Assembly (NCBI RefSeq): GCF_020510705.1
Contig: NZ_CP075184.1
Coordinates: 3,720,001 to 3,784,000, forward strand
Length of the DNA: 64,000 bases
Direction: 5' to 3'
From: Acidovorax radicis
GTDB taxonomy: Bacteria > Pseudomonadota > Gammaproteobacteria > Burkholderiales > Burkholderiaceae_C
Notes under the pieces: generated by a model
Told to the model about the DNA's origin: nothing
The model's input: only the letters and a program-made list of their open reading frames with translations
Database searches by the model: none
Shown here: one piece after another, positions 44,327 through 53,062 of the stretch
How the letters are laid out: every line of letters begins with the position of its first letter
Numbering within the stretch: the first letter of the stretch is position 1
Program-made: the position numbers and the translations under genes

Positions 44327-45349
44327 ATGAAGTTCAAAACCCTCGCCCTGGCCGCCACGGTGCTGGTAGCCCTGGCCGCCCCGGTGTCTGCGCAAATCAA
44401 GGAACATGTGTTCAAGGTCGGCATCGGCCTGAGCGAAGACCATCCCCAGGCTCTGGCAGTCAAGTACTTTGCAGAGCAGTTGGCAGCCAAGAGCGGCGGC
44501 AAGATGACCGCCAAGCTGTTTGCCAGCGGCTCGCTGGGCAACGATGTGAGCATGACATCGGCCCTGCGCGGCGGCACGCTGGAGATGACGATTCCCGACT
44601 CGTCCACGCTGATGTCGCTGATCAAGCCCTTTGGCGTGCTGAACCTGCCGCTCACCTTCAACAACGAGCAAGAAGCCGATGCCGTGCTGGACGGCCCCTT
44701 TGGCCAGAAGCTGCTGGCCATGCTGCCCGACAAGGGCCTCATCGGCCTGGGCTTCTGGGAGAACGGCTTTCGCCACGTAACCAACTCGCGCCGCGCCATC
44801 AACAAGGCCGACGACCTGGCGGGCCTGAAGCTGCGCGTGATCCAGAGCCCCCTGTTCCTGGATACCTTCAACGCGCTGGGCACCAACGCCACGCCCATGC
44901 CGTTTACCGAGCTGTATACCGCCATGGAGCAGTCTGCCGTGGACGGGCAGGAGAACCCGCCCGCCACCATCCTGGCCAGCAAGTTCTATGAGGTGCAAAA
45001 GCACCTGGTGCTGTCACGCCACATGTACAGCGCCTGGGTGCTGCTCATGTCCAAGAAGGCTTGGGACGGCCTGTCGCCCCAGGAGCAAAAGATCGTTCAG
45101 GAGGCTGCGCGCGAAGCCACCGTGTACGAGCGCAAGACGATTCGCGCATTCAGCGAAACCGCGCTGGGCGAGCTGAAGAAGGCGGGCATGCAGATCACCG
45201 AGTTGCCCGCCGCCGAACAGGCCAAGCTGCGCGCCAAGCTTCAACCCGTGCTGACCAAGTACGGCCGTGAATTTGGCGAAGCAACCACCAATGAGCTGAT
45301 GGGCGAACTGACCAAGGCACGCGGCACTGCAGCCACTGCTGCAAAGTAG
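44327..45349 (+). CDS. TRAP transporter solute-binding subunit (DctP family)
   Basis: 340 residues from ATG 44327 (CGGAGACAAAC before it). Signal peptide ending APVSA-QIKEH. The family features are present: KVGIGLSEDHPQALAVKYFAEQLAAKSGGKMTAKLFASGSLGND, and the substrate Arg motif in LKLRVIQSPLFLDTFNALGTNATPMPFTELYTAMEQSAVDGQENP. It binds an organic acid in the periplasm for the Na+-driven permease encoded further down (48594-50454). A strong hairpin follows the gene. Confidence 0.95.
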   Translation: MKFKTLALAATVLVALAAPVSAQIKEHVFKVGIGLSEDHPQALAVKYFAEQLAAKSGGKMTAKLFASGSLGNDVSMTSALRGGTLEMTIPDSSTLMSLIKPFGVLNLPLTFNNEQEADAVLDGPFGQKLLAMLPDKGLIGLGFWENGFRHVTNSRRAINKADDLAGLKLRVIQSPLFLDTFNALGTNATPMPFTELYTAMEQSAVDGQENPPATILASKFYEVQKHLVLSRHMYSAWVLLMSKKAWDGLSPQEQKIVQEAAREATVYERKTIRAFSETALGELKKAGMQITELPAAEQAKLRAKLQPVLTKYGREFGEATTNELMGELTKARGTAATAAK

Positions 45350-45362
45350 CCCTGCGTGGCCC

Positions 45363-45389
45363 AGGCACGCAGCACTGCTGCGTGCCTTT
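45363..45389 (+). terminator. Hairpin after the TRAP receptor gene
   Basis: AGGCACGCAGC / GCTGCGTGCCT (45363-45373 with 45377-45387) and TTT. The T run is short, so it may be an attenuating or mRNA-protecting hairpin that keeps receptor mRNA in excess over the distal genes. Confidence 0.6.
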
Positions 45390-45416
45390 CGTGATTTCGT
45401 GATTTCGTGATTTCGT
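45387..45416. repeat. Tandem TTTCGTGA repeat in the leader of the dehydratase gene
   Basis: Three exact 8-bp units TTTCGTGA (45387-45394, 45395-45402, 45403-45410) and a partial fourth, 26 bases before the dehydratase ATG (45442). Confidence 0.85.
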
Positions 45417-45441
45417 CGATATTTCTCGCCGCAGGTATCCC

Positions 45442-47223
45442 ATGGACAAGACACCCCGCCGCCCTTTCCGCTCGCGCGACTGGTTTGCCGACCCCGCGCG
45501 CTCCGACATGACCGCGCTCTATCTGGAACGCTTCATGAACTATGGGCTAACGCCCGAAGAGCTGCGCTCGGGCCGGCCCATCATCGGCATCGCGCAAACG
45601 GGCAGTGACCTCTCGCCCTGCAACCGCATCCACCTGGACCTGGCGCGCCGCGTGCGCGACGGCATCCGCGACGCGGGCGGCATTCCGATGGAGTTCCCCG
45701 TCCACCCCATTTTTGAAAATTGCCGTCGCCCCACGGCCGCGCTGGACCGCAACCTGGCCTACCTGGGGCTGGTGGAAATCCTGTATGGCTACCCCATCGA
45801 CGCTGTGGTGCTGACCACGGGCTGCGACAAGACCACACCGGCAGGCATCATGGCCGCCTCCACCGTGGACATCCCGGCCATCGTGCTCTCGGGCGGGCCC
45901 ATGCTCGACGGCTGGCACGACGGTGAGCTGGTGGGCTCGGGGACCGTGATCTGGCGCAGCCGCCGCCAGCTGGCGGCAGGCGAGATCGATGAAGAAGAAT
46001 TCTTGCAGCGCGCCTGCAGCAGCGCCCCCTCCGCAGGCCACTGCAACACCATGGGCACGGCATCGACCATGAACGCCGTGGCCGAGGCGCTGGGCCTGTC
46101 GCTGCCTGGCTGCGCCGCCATTCCGGCGCCCTACCGGGAACGCGGCCAAATGGCCTACGAGACCGGGCGGCGCATTGTCGAGATGGCCTATGAAGACCTG
46201 CGGCCCTCGCGCATCCTCACGCGCGAGAGTTTTCTGAACGCCCTGTCGGTGGTCAGCGTGGCCGGGGGATCCAGCAATGCGCAGGTGCACATCATGGCCA
46301 TGGCGCGCCACGCGGGCGTGGTGCTGGAGGCCCAGGACTGGACCGAACATGCCTACGACCTGCCCTTGCTGCTGAACATGCAGCCGGCGGGCCAGTTTCT
46401 GGGCGAGCGATTCTTTCGCGCAGGTGGCGTACCCGCCCTGATGTGGGAGCTGCAGCAGGCGGGTCGCCTGCACGGCGACTGCGCCAGCGTGACGGGCAAG
46501 ACCATCGGCGACAACTTGCAAGGCCGCGAAACGCGCGACCGCGAGGTGATCAAACCCTTTAGTGCGCCGCTGATGGAGAAGGCCGGCTTTATGGTGCTTA
46601 GCGGCAACCTGTTTGACTTCGGCATCATGAAGACCTCGGTGATCTCCGAAGCCTTTCGCCAGCGCTACCTCAGCCAGCCGGGCGCGGAAGGCATCTTTGA
46701 AGCCCGCGCCATGGTGTTCGAGGGCGCGGACGACTACCACGCCCGCATCAACGACCCGGCACTGAACATCGACGAAGGCTGCATCCTGGTGATGCGCGGC
46801 GCAGGCCCCATCGGCTGGCCGGGCTCGGCCGAAGTGGTGAACATGCAGCCGCCCGATGCGCTGATCAAGCGCGGCATCAACACCCTGCCCACGCTGGGCG
46901 ACGGACGCCAGTCGGGCACGGCAGACAGCCCCTCCATCCTCAACGCGTCGCCCGAGAGCGCAGTGGGCGGTGGCCTGTGCTGGCTGCACAGCGGCGACAC
47001 GATCCGCATCGACTTGAACACAGGCCGCTGCGACGCGCTGGTGGCGGCTGATGAGATCAAACGCCGCCAACGTGAGCTGCCCGCACCGCCCGTACCCGCC
47101 AGCCAGTCGCCCTGGGAAGCGCTGTACCGCGAGAAGACGGGCCAGCTGGTGGATGGCGCCACGCTGGACTTTGCGCTGCAGTTCCAACGCATCTCTGAAA
47201 AAACCCCGCGTCACAACCACTGA
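45442..47223 (+). CDS. IlvD/Edd family sugar-acid dehydratase (aldonate dehydratase)
   Basis: 593 residues. It belongs to the [2Fe-2S] IlvD/Edd branch of sugar-acid dehydratases; iron-sulfur ligands are Cys60 (SPCN), Cys128 (TTGCDKT) and Cys201 (GHCNTMG), and the Mg-binding Lys/Glu follow the usual pattern. Full-length match in style to xylonate or L-arabinonate dehydratases (DWFADPARSDMTALYLERFMNYGLTPEEL). It removes water from an aldonate to give a 2-keto-3-deoxy acid. Which pentonate or hexonate is used cannot be read from sequence. Confidence 0.92.
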   Translation: MDKTPRRPFRSRDWFADPARSDMTALYLERFMNYGLTPEELRSGRPIIGIAQTGSDLSPCNRIHLDLARRVRDGIRDAGGIPMEFPVHPIFENCRRPTAALDRNLAYLGLVEILYGYPIDAVVLTTGCDKTTPAGIMAASTVDIPAIVLSGGPMLDGWHDGELVGSGTVIWRSRRQLAAGEIDEEEFLQRACSSAPSAGHCNTMGTASTMNAVAEALGLSLPGCAAIPAPYRERGQMAYETGRRIVEMAYEDLRPSRILTRESFLNALSVVSVAGGSSNAQVHIMAMARHAGVVLEAQDWTEHAYDLPLLLNMQPAGQFLGERFFRAGGVPALMWELQQAGRLHGDCASVTGKTIGDNLQGRETRDREVIKPFSAPLMEKAGFMVLSGNLFDFGIMKTSVISEAFRQRYLSQPGAEGIFEARAMVFEGADDYHARINDPALNIDEGCILVMRGAGPIGWPGSAEVVNMQPPDALIKRGINTLPTLGDGRQSGTADSPSILNASPESAVGGGLCWLHSGDTIRIDLNTGRCDALVAADEIKRRQRELPAPPVPASQSPWEALYREKTGQLVDGATLDFALQFQRISEKTPRHNH

Positions 47224-47290
47224 AGCGGGCGATGCTGACCACCACGCAGCGCAGCATGCGGGCCCCGCATTGAACCCTTAAGGATTTCGA

Positions 47291-48505
47291 ATGAACAACA
47301 TGACAACGGCCCGTGCGGCCGGTGCGGACACGCACGCCCAGGTTTTGCCAAACGATGGCCTACAGGGCACGCTGGTGGGCCGCGTGTGGACCCACGGCGC
47401 CATCCCCGGCCCGGCCGTGGTGGCGCTTCGGCCCGAGGGCGTCTTCGACCTGAGCGACAGCTATCCAACCATGAGCACCCTGCTCGACACGGAGTTGCCC
47501 GCACAGGCAGTGCACAACACACTGGGGCGTCGTATCTGCGGTGTGGACGCGTTGATCCGGAACAGCCTGCCGGGCGAACGCCAGCCCACGCTGCCCTGGT
47601 TGCTCGCCCCTTGCGACCTGCAAGTGGTGAAGGCGGCAGGCGTCACGTTTGCGACCAGCCTGATCGAACGCGTGATCGAGGAACAAGCGCGGGGCGACGC
47701 GACCCGCGCGCAGGGGTTGCGCAGCCAGGTGATCGGGCTGATCGGCGAGAACCTGGCCGACATACGCCCCGGATCGCCCGAGGCCATGGCCCTGAAAGCA
47801 CTGCTCCAAGAAAAAGGGCTGTGGTCCCAGTACCTGGAGGTCGGCATTGGCCCCGATGCCGAGGTCTTCACGAAGGCGCCGGTGCTGGCGTCCGTAGGCT
47901 GTGGCGATGACATCGGTATCCGGGCGGACTCCGCCTGGAACAACCCCGAGCCTGAGGTGGTGCTGGCCGTCAACAGCCGGGGCCAGATCGTGGGCGCCAC
48001 GCTGGGCAACGACGTGAACCTGCGCGACATCGAGGGCCGCAGTGCGCTGCTGCTGGGCAAGGCCAAGGACAACAACGCATCGTGTGCCATTGGCCCCTTC
48101 ATCCGCCTGTTCGACGCGGGCTTCGGCATGGAGCAGGTGCGGAGCGAAACCGTGCACCTGCGGGTGGCGGGGGTGGACGGCTATGAGCTGCGCGGCATCA
48201 ACACCATGGCCAGCATCAGCCGCGACCCGACCGACCTGGTGGCACAAACGCTGGCGGCGCACCAGTACCCCGATGGCTTCATGCTGTTCCTGGGCACATT
48301 GTTCGCCCCCATTGAAGACCGCGACCAGCCTGGCAGCGGCTTCACCCACAAGCTGGGCGACGTGGTCACCATCCAGAGCGCCTGGCTGGGCGGCCTGCAC
48401 AACCGCGTGACCCACAGCGAAACGGCGGCGCCATGGCGTTTTGGCTTGCGAGCCCTTGTCAGCAACCTCTGGCAACGCGGCCTGCTGCGCGGCACAACGC
48501 TTTGA
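47291..48505 (+). CDS. Fumarylacetoacetase-fold 2-keto-3-deoxy acid dehydratase (XylX/AraD1-like)
   Basis: 404 residues. C-terminal FAH-type catalytic domain with the Asp/Glu metal site in NNPEPEVVLAVNSRGQIVGATLGNDVNLRDIEGRSALLLGKAKDNN and the end motif PGSGFTHKLGDVVTI. Its length of about 400 and coupling to an IlvD/Edd dehydratase match Caulobacter XylX-type enzymes, which turn 2-keto-3-deoxy-pentonate into 2-oxoglutarate semialdehyde. The aldehyde dehydrogenase that would finish that route is not in the window. Follows the dehydratase after 67 bp. Confidence 0.88.
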   Translation: MNNMTTARAAGADTHAQVLPNDGLQGTLVGRVWTHGAIPGPAVVALRPEGVFDLSDSYPTMSTLLDTELPAQAVHNTLGRRICGVDALIRNSLPGERQPTLPWLLAPCDLQVVKAAGVTFATSLIERVIEEQARGDATRAQGLRSQVIGLIGENLADIRPGSPEAMALKALLQEKGLWSQYLEVGIGPDAEVFTKAPVLASVGCGDDIGIRADSAWNNPEPEVVLAVNSRGQIVGATLGNDVNLRDIEGRSALLLGKAKDNNASCAIGPFIRLFDAGFGMEQVRSETVHLRVAGVDGYELRGINTMASISRDPTDLVAQTLAAHQYPDGFMLFLGTLFAPIEDRDQPGSGFTHKLGDVVTIQSAWLGGLHNRVTHSETAAPWRFGLRALVSNLWQRGLLRGTTL

Positions 48506-48593
48506 CCCCCCTGGGCCACTGCGGGCATCGCCCCGGCGGCCCGTCCCCCGATACCAAGAATTGAATGGCCTGAGCCATCACGGAGACACCACC

Positions 48594-49151
48594 ATGCTCA
48601 ATGCACTCATCGACCGGTTTTGCCAATGGATCAACCTGCTCATCGCGCTGGCCCTGGCCGTGATGGTGCTGCTGGTGTTTGGCAACGTGGTGCTGCGCTA
48701 CGCCTTCAACTCCGGCATTTCCGTCAGCGAGGAGCTGTCGCGCTGGCTGTTTGTGTGGATCACCTTCCTGGGGGCCATCGTGGCAGTGAGGGAGCACGGC
48801 CACCTGGGCACCGACATCGTGCTTGCCAAGCTGCCCCCCATAGGCCGGCGCGTGTGCCTGGTGGTCAGCTACGGATTGATGCTGTTTTGCACCTGGCTGC
48901 TGTTCAGCGGCGCACTGGCCCAGGCCCGCATCAACCTGGATGTGGAGGCACCGGTCACGGGGGCTTCCATGGCCATCTTCTATGCGTCGGGGGTGGTGTT
49001 TGCAGTGGCGTCGGGCCTGTTGCTGCTGATGGACCTCTGGCGCCTGCTGTCTGGGCAGATCCGCGACGACCAACTGATTCAGGTGACCGAGTCGGAAGAC
49101 CTCGCATCGATCGAAGCGCTGCACCTCGATCGCACCGACACCCCCAAATAA
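48594..49151 (+). CDS. TRAP transporter small permease (DctQ family)
   Basis: 185 residues from ATG 48594 (ACGGAGACACC before it). Four membrane helices (LIALALAVMVLLVFGNVVLRY, LFVWITFLGAIVAV, VCLVVSYGLMLFCTWLLF, SMAIFYASGVVFAVASGLLLL), including the family motif NSGISVSEELSRWLFVWITFLGA. Pairs with the large permease that follows. Confidence 0.94.
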   Translation: MLNALIDRFCQWINLLIALALAVMVLLVFGNVVLRYAFNSGISVSEELSRWLFVWITFLGAIVAVREHGHLGTDIVLAKLPPIGRRVCLVVSYGLMLFCTWLLFSGALAQARINLDVEAPVTGASMAIFYASGVVFAVASGLLLLMDLWRLLSGQIRDDQLIQVTESEDLASIEALHLDRTDTPK

Positions 49152-49173
49152 CTCGCCCCAGGAGCAATATCCC

Positions 49174-50454
49174 ATGACCGTTTTCATCTTTCTGGGCTCT
49201 TTGCTGGCGGCCATGGCCATCGGCGTTCCTATTGCCTATGCGTTGCTGGTGTCTGGCACGGCGCTGATGTGGCACCTGGACCTGTTTGACGCGCAAATCC
49301 TGGCGCAGAACGTCATCAACGGCGCGGACTCGTTCCCGCTGCTGGCCGTGCCGTTTTTCATGCTGGCGGGCGAGATCATGAATGTGGGTGGGCTTTCCCA
49401 GCGCATCGTGACGCTGGCGCTCACGCTGGTGGGACACAAGCGTGGCGGCCTGGGTTTTGTGGCCATCCTGGCGGCGTGCATGCTGGCGGCGCTGTCTGGC
49501 TCTGCGGTGGCCGACACTGCGGCCCTGGCCGCATTGCTATTGCCCATGATGGTCAAAGCGGGCCACGACAAGGCCCGCGCCGGGGGGCTGATTGCCTCGG
49601 CCGGCATCATCGCCCCCGTCATTCCGCCCTCCATCGGTTTTGTGGTGTTTGGCGTGGCGGCCAACGTATCGATCAGCAAGCTGTTTTTGGCGGGCATCGT
49701 GCCGGGCCTGCTGATGGGGCTGTCCATCGCCGTGGCGTGGTACTGGGTGTCGCAGCGCGAGAATATCACCCCACCGCCCAAGACGTCGGGCGCAGAAAAG
49801 CTGCAGGCGCTCAAGGAATCCACCTGGGCCTTGTTTCTGCCGGTGATCGTGATCGTGGGTCTGAAGATGGGCGTGTTCACCCCCACGGAAGCCGCTGCCG
49901 TTGCCGCTGTCTATGCACTCTTCGTGGCCACCGTGGTGTACCGCGAGCTCCACTGGCGCCAACTCACGGCGGTGTTTGTGAGCGCTGCCAAGACAACAGC
50001 CATCATCATGTTCCTGGTCGCGGCAGCGATGGTGAGTGCCTGGCTGATCACGGTGGCCGATATTCCCCGGCAACTGATCGAGATGCTCAAACCCCTGATG
50101 GGCTCTCCCACGCTGCTCATGATTGCCATCATGGTGCTGGTGATGGCCGTCGGCACGGCGATGGACATGACGCCCACCATCCTGATCATGACCCCGGTGC
50201 TGATGCCTGTCGTCAAGGCGGCAGGCATCGACCCCGTGTATTTCGGCGTGCTGTTCATCATCAACAACGCCATCGGCCTGATCACCCCCCCCGTGGGCAC
50301 CGTGCTCAATGTGGTGGCGGGGGTGGGAAAAATGCGCATGGACGAAGTGACCCGGGGCGTGATCCCGTTCATGACCGCCCAGTTCATCGTGATGTTCCTG
50401 ATGGTGCTGTTCCCGTCCATCGTGCTGGTGCCCATGCGCTGGTTCATCGGTTAG
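49174..50454 (+). CDS. TRAP transporter large permease (DctM family)
   Basis: 426 residues with about twelve membrane segments, typical of the ion-transporter superfamily. GSAVADTAALAALLLPMMVKAGHDKARAGGLIASAGIIAPVIPPSIGFVVFG and the second, symmetric TPPVGTVLNVVAGVGKM hairpin are the characteristic re-entrant sites. It drives Na+-coupled uptake of the acid captured by the receptor (44327-45349). The transporter genes are split by the two enzyme genes, which shows that transport and catabolism form one unit. Confidence 0.95.
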   Translation: MTVFIFLGSLLAAMAIGVPIAYALLVSGTALMWHLDLFDAQILAQNVINGADSFPLLAVPFFMLAGEIMNVGGLSQRIVTLALTLVGHKRGGLGFVAILAACMLAALSGSAVADTAALAALLLPMMVKAGHDKARAGGLIASAGIIAPVIPPSIGFVVFGVAANVSISKLFLAGIVPGLLMGLSIAVAWYWVSQRENITPPPKTSGAEKLQALKESTWALFLPVIVIVGLKMGVFTPTEAAAVAAVYALFVATVVYRELHWRQLTAVFVSAAKTTAIIMFLVAAAMVSAWLITVADIPRQLIEMLKPLMGSPTLLMIAIMVLVMAVGTAMDMTPTILIMTPVLMPVVKAAGIDPVYFGVLFIINNAIGLITPPVGTVLNVVAGVGKMRMDEVTRGVIPFMTAQFIVMFLMVLFPSIVLVPMRWFIG

Positions 50455-50509
50455 GCCCCGCACCGGATACACACACCCAACCCCATCATCGTCGCTTCAT
50501 CCTCGAACC

Positions 50510-51268
50510 ATGAACCCACTTCGACTTGCGAACAAAACAGCCTTTGTCACTGCCGCTGGCCAGGGCATTGGCCGCGCCACCGCCATCGCGTTTGCGGCCC
50601 AGGGCGCCCGCGTGATCGCCACCGACATCAATGCCCCAGCGCTCGCGTCGCTGCAAGATGCCATCGGCTGCACCGTGCACCCCATGGACGTGACCGACCC
50701 GCAGGCCATCGCTGCCGTGGCCGATGCCACAGGCCCCATCGACGTGCTCTTCAACGGTGCAGGGTTTGTGCATGCGGGTACAGTGCTCGACTGCACCGAG
50801 GACGAATGGGCCTTTGCATTCGATCTGAACGTGCGATCGCAATTTCGCACCATCCAGGCGTTTCTGCCCGGCATGCTGGCCCAGGGTAAAGGCTCCATCA
50901 TCAATATGGCCTCGGTCGCGGGCAGCATCAAAGGTGCGCCCAACCGCTTTGTCTATGGCACCACCAAAGCCGCCGTGGTGGGCCTGACCAAGTCGGTGGC
51001 GGCCGATTTTGTGGGCCGGGGTATTCGCTGCAATGCCATCTGCCCAGGCACCGTCCTGTCGCCGTCGCTGCAAGAGCGCATCAGTGCACAGGCCAAGGCC
51101 ACAGGGCAGAGCCTGGCCCAGGTGGAGTCAACTTTTGTGGAGCGCCAACCCATGGGACGGCTCGGTCGCGCCGAAGAAATTGCCGCGCTGGCCGTGTACC
51201 TGGCCAGCGATGAATCTGCCTTCACCACAGGGACCGCCCAGATAATCGACGGTGGCTGGTCTAACTAG
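50510..51268 (+). CDS. SDR dehydrogenase, probable 2-keto-3-deoxy acid 4-dehydrogenase
   Basis: 252 residues. NAD(H)-binding TAAGQGIGRATA, NGAG in LFNGAGFVHAG, catalytic Ser in MASVAGS, Tyr-x3-Lys in YGTTKAAVV, and ICPGTV. Together with the next gene it matches the pair of L-2-keto-3-deoxyfuconate or -pentonate 4-dehydrogenase and diketo-acid hydrolase known from L-fucose, L-rhamnose and D-arabinose pathways without phosphorylation. Substrate assignment is by gene context. Confidence 0.87.
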   Translation: MNPLRLANKTAFVTAAGQGIGRATAIAFAAQGARVIATDINAPALASLQDAIGCTVHPMDVTDPQAIAAVADATGPIDVLFNGAGFVHAGTVLDCTEDEWAFAFDLNVRSQFRTIQAFLPGMLAQGKGSIINMASVAGSIKGAPNRFVYGTTKAAVVGLTKSVAADFVGRGIRCNAICPGTVLSPSLQERISAQAKATGQSLAQVESTFVERQPMGRLGRAEEIAALAVYLASDESAFTTGTAQIIDGGWSN

Positions 51269-51287
51269 TTCACAAGGAACCACTGAC

Positions 51288-52151
51288 ATGCGACTTTTGC
51301 GCCACGGCCCCAAGGGCCAGGAAAAACCCGCCCTGCTGCACACCGATGGCACGGTGCGCGACCTCAGCGCCGTGCTGCCCGATATTGGACCCGGCACGCT
51401 GTCACCCGATGGCATGGCAGCGCTGGCCCGCATCAACGCGTCCGCCCTGCCCGTTGTGCCCCAGGGACGACTGGCAGTGCCATGGACAGGCATGCGCAAG
51501 TTCATTGCCATCGGCCTGAACTATGCCGACCATGCGGCCGAGGCGAACATGCCCCTTCCCAAAGAGCCCATCATCTTCACCAAGACCGTGGACTGCGCCG
51601 TCGGCTGCAACCACCCGGTGGTGTTGCCACAGGGCTCGGTCAAGAGCGACTGGGAGGTGGAGCTGGGCGTGGTCATCGGCACGCGGGCGCGCTATGTCAG
51701 CGAAGCGGATGCGCTCAGCCATGTGGCGGGCTACTGCACCATCAACGACGTTTCAGAGCGCGAGTACCAACTCGAACGCGGCGGCACCTGGGACAAGGGC
51801 AAGGGCTGTGACACCTTCGGCCCCATCGGTCCCTGGCTGGTCAGCGCCGACGAAGTGGGTGACCCCCAAAACCTGTCGATGTGGCTGGACGTGAACGGCG
51901 AGCGCCAGCAGACCGGCAGCACCCGCACCATGATCTTCACCGTGGCCCAGTTGGTCAGCTACCTGAGCCGCTTCATGACGCTGGAGCCGGGGGACCTGAT
52001 CACCACAGGCACCCCGCCCGGTGTGGGCATGGGCAAAAAGCCTGCACCGCAGTTTCTCAAGCCTGGCGATGTCATGACGCTGGGCATCGAGAAGCTGGGC
52101 GATCAAAAACAAACAGTCTTCGCCTGGGACCCCAGCCTGATCGACGGCTGA
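51288..52151 (+). CDS. Fumarylacetoacetase-fold hydrolase, probable 2,4-diketo-3-deoxy acid hydrolase
   Basis: 287 residues from ATG 51288 (CAAGGAACC before it). FAH fold with MRKFIAIGLNYADHAAEANMPLPKEPIIFTK, metal-binding SDWEVELGVVIG and NDVSEREYQLERGGTWDKGKGCDTFGPIGPW. This is the group with 2,4-diketo-3-deoxy-L-fuconate hydrolases, which split the chain into pyruvate and a hydroxy acid. It follows the SDR gene after 19 bp and closes the operon. Confidence 0.88.
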   Translation: MRLLRHGPKGQEKPALLHTDGTVRDLSAVLPDIGPGTLSPDGMAALARINASALPVVPQGRLAVPWTGMRKFIAIGLNYADHAAEANMPLPKEPIIFTKTVDCAVGCNHPVVLPQGSVKSDWEVELGVVIGTRARYVSEADALSHVAGYCTINDVSEREYQLERGGTWDKGKGCDTFGPIGPWLVSADEVGDPQNLSMWLDVNGERQQTGSTRTMIFTVAQLVSYLSRFMTLEPGDLITTGTPPGVGMGKKPAPQFLKPGDVMTLGIEKLGDQKQTVFAWDPSLIDG

Positions 52152-52278
52152 AGAGCCTCACAGCGCGGGCGGTACGAACAGCGCGGCAGCCTGCCTGCAC
52201 CCGCCCGACACGGCCATCACGGCATGAGGCCTCGCACCCCCGAAAGCTCCGTGCGGTGATGGGCCCGAAGCCAAGCCG

Positions 52279-52920
52279 TCAGCTGGCCACCGTGAACCGC
52301 TTTTGCACGTGGCGCGGGTGTTCCAGCTCGTCCACGATGGCCACGGCCAGGTCGGCCACGCTGATGCCGCCCGGTACCTCGCCGTTCATCAGGGGGGCGT
52401 CCGCACCCAGGCGGTACTGACCGGTGCGCTCGCCGGGGGCCAGCAGGATGGGAGGCGACAGGAAAGTCCAGTCCAGCGCGGTCTCGTTGCGGATCAGGTT
52501 CAGCGCTTCGCGCGCTGCCAGGGCGCCTTGCTTCCATTCGGCCGGGAACTGGGGCGTGTCCACCAACTGCACACCGGGTGCCACAAAAAGGCTACCCGCA
52601 CCACCCACCATCAGGAAGCGGCGCACGCCAGCCTGCTTGGTGCCATCCAGGATGGAACATGTGCCCTTGAGGAACTCGTCGTGGATGTTGGGGTTCTCCC
52701 AGCCGGGGTTGTAGGCGCTGACCACCGCATCGTGGCCTGCCACCGCGTTGGCGACCTGGGTGGCATCCTGTGCGTCCCCCGCAACCACTTTCAGGCCTTC
52801 GCGGGCAGCGAGCTTGGCCGGGTTGCGCGCCAGCACGGTTACACGGTGACCGCGTTGCAGGAGTTCGTTCAGCACCGCCGAACCGACAAAGCCGGTGGCG
52901 CCAATGAGGGCGATATTCAT
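52279..52920 (-). CDS. NAD(P)-binding NmrA-like oxidoreductase
   Basis: 213 residues. Rossmann start MNIALIGATGFVGSAVLNELLQRGHRVTVLARNPAKL and a following NmrA/BVR-type fold (VNAVAGHDAVVSAYNPG..., FLMVGGAGSLFVAPGVQLVDTPQFP). No catalytic YxxxK, so it is an atypical SDR, perhaps a flavin or redox sensor reductase. Divergent from the LysR gene at 53063 with 142 bp between; probably controlled by it. Confidence 0.88.
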   Translation of the reverse strand: MNIALIGATGFVGSAVLNELLQRGHRVTVLARNPAKLAAREGLKVVAGDAQDATQVANAVAGHDAVVSAYNPGWENPNIHDEFLKGTCSILDGTKQAGVRRFLMVGGAGSLFVAPGVQLVDTPQFPAEWKQGALAAREALNLIRNETALDWTFLSPPILLAPGERTGQYRLGADAPLMNGEVPGGISVADLAVAIVDELEHPRHVQKRFTVAS

Positions 52921-53062
52921 GTCTGTTTCCTTCTCGATGATGGACCATAAGGTCGATGCAGTGAGAATAGGAGCTTGTCAAAGCAAGCGGTAGAGGGCTT
53001 AAATCACCTTGTCTTTGAAGTACCACTTCACAATCAGCCATCATCCATAGCCCTCCCTCTCC

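Noticed and set aside
45547..47220. 557-residue minus-strand frame opposite the dehydratase
   Set aside because: Mirrors the coding strand of an enzyme with all iron-sulfur ligands; no start site or domain.
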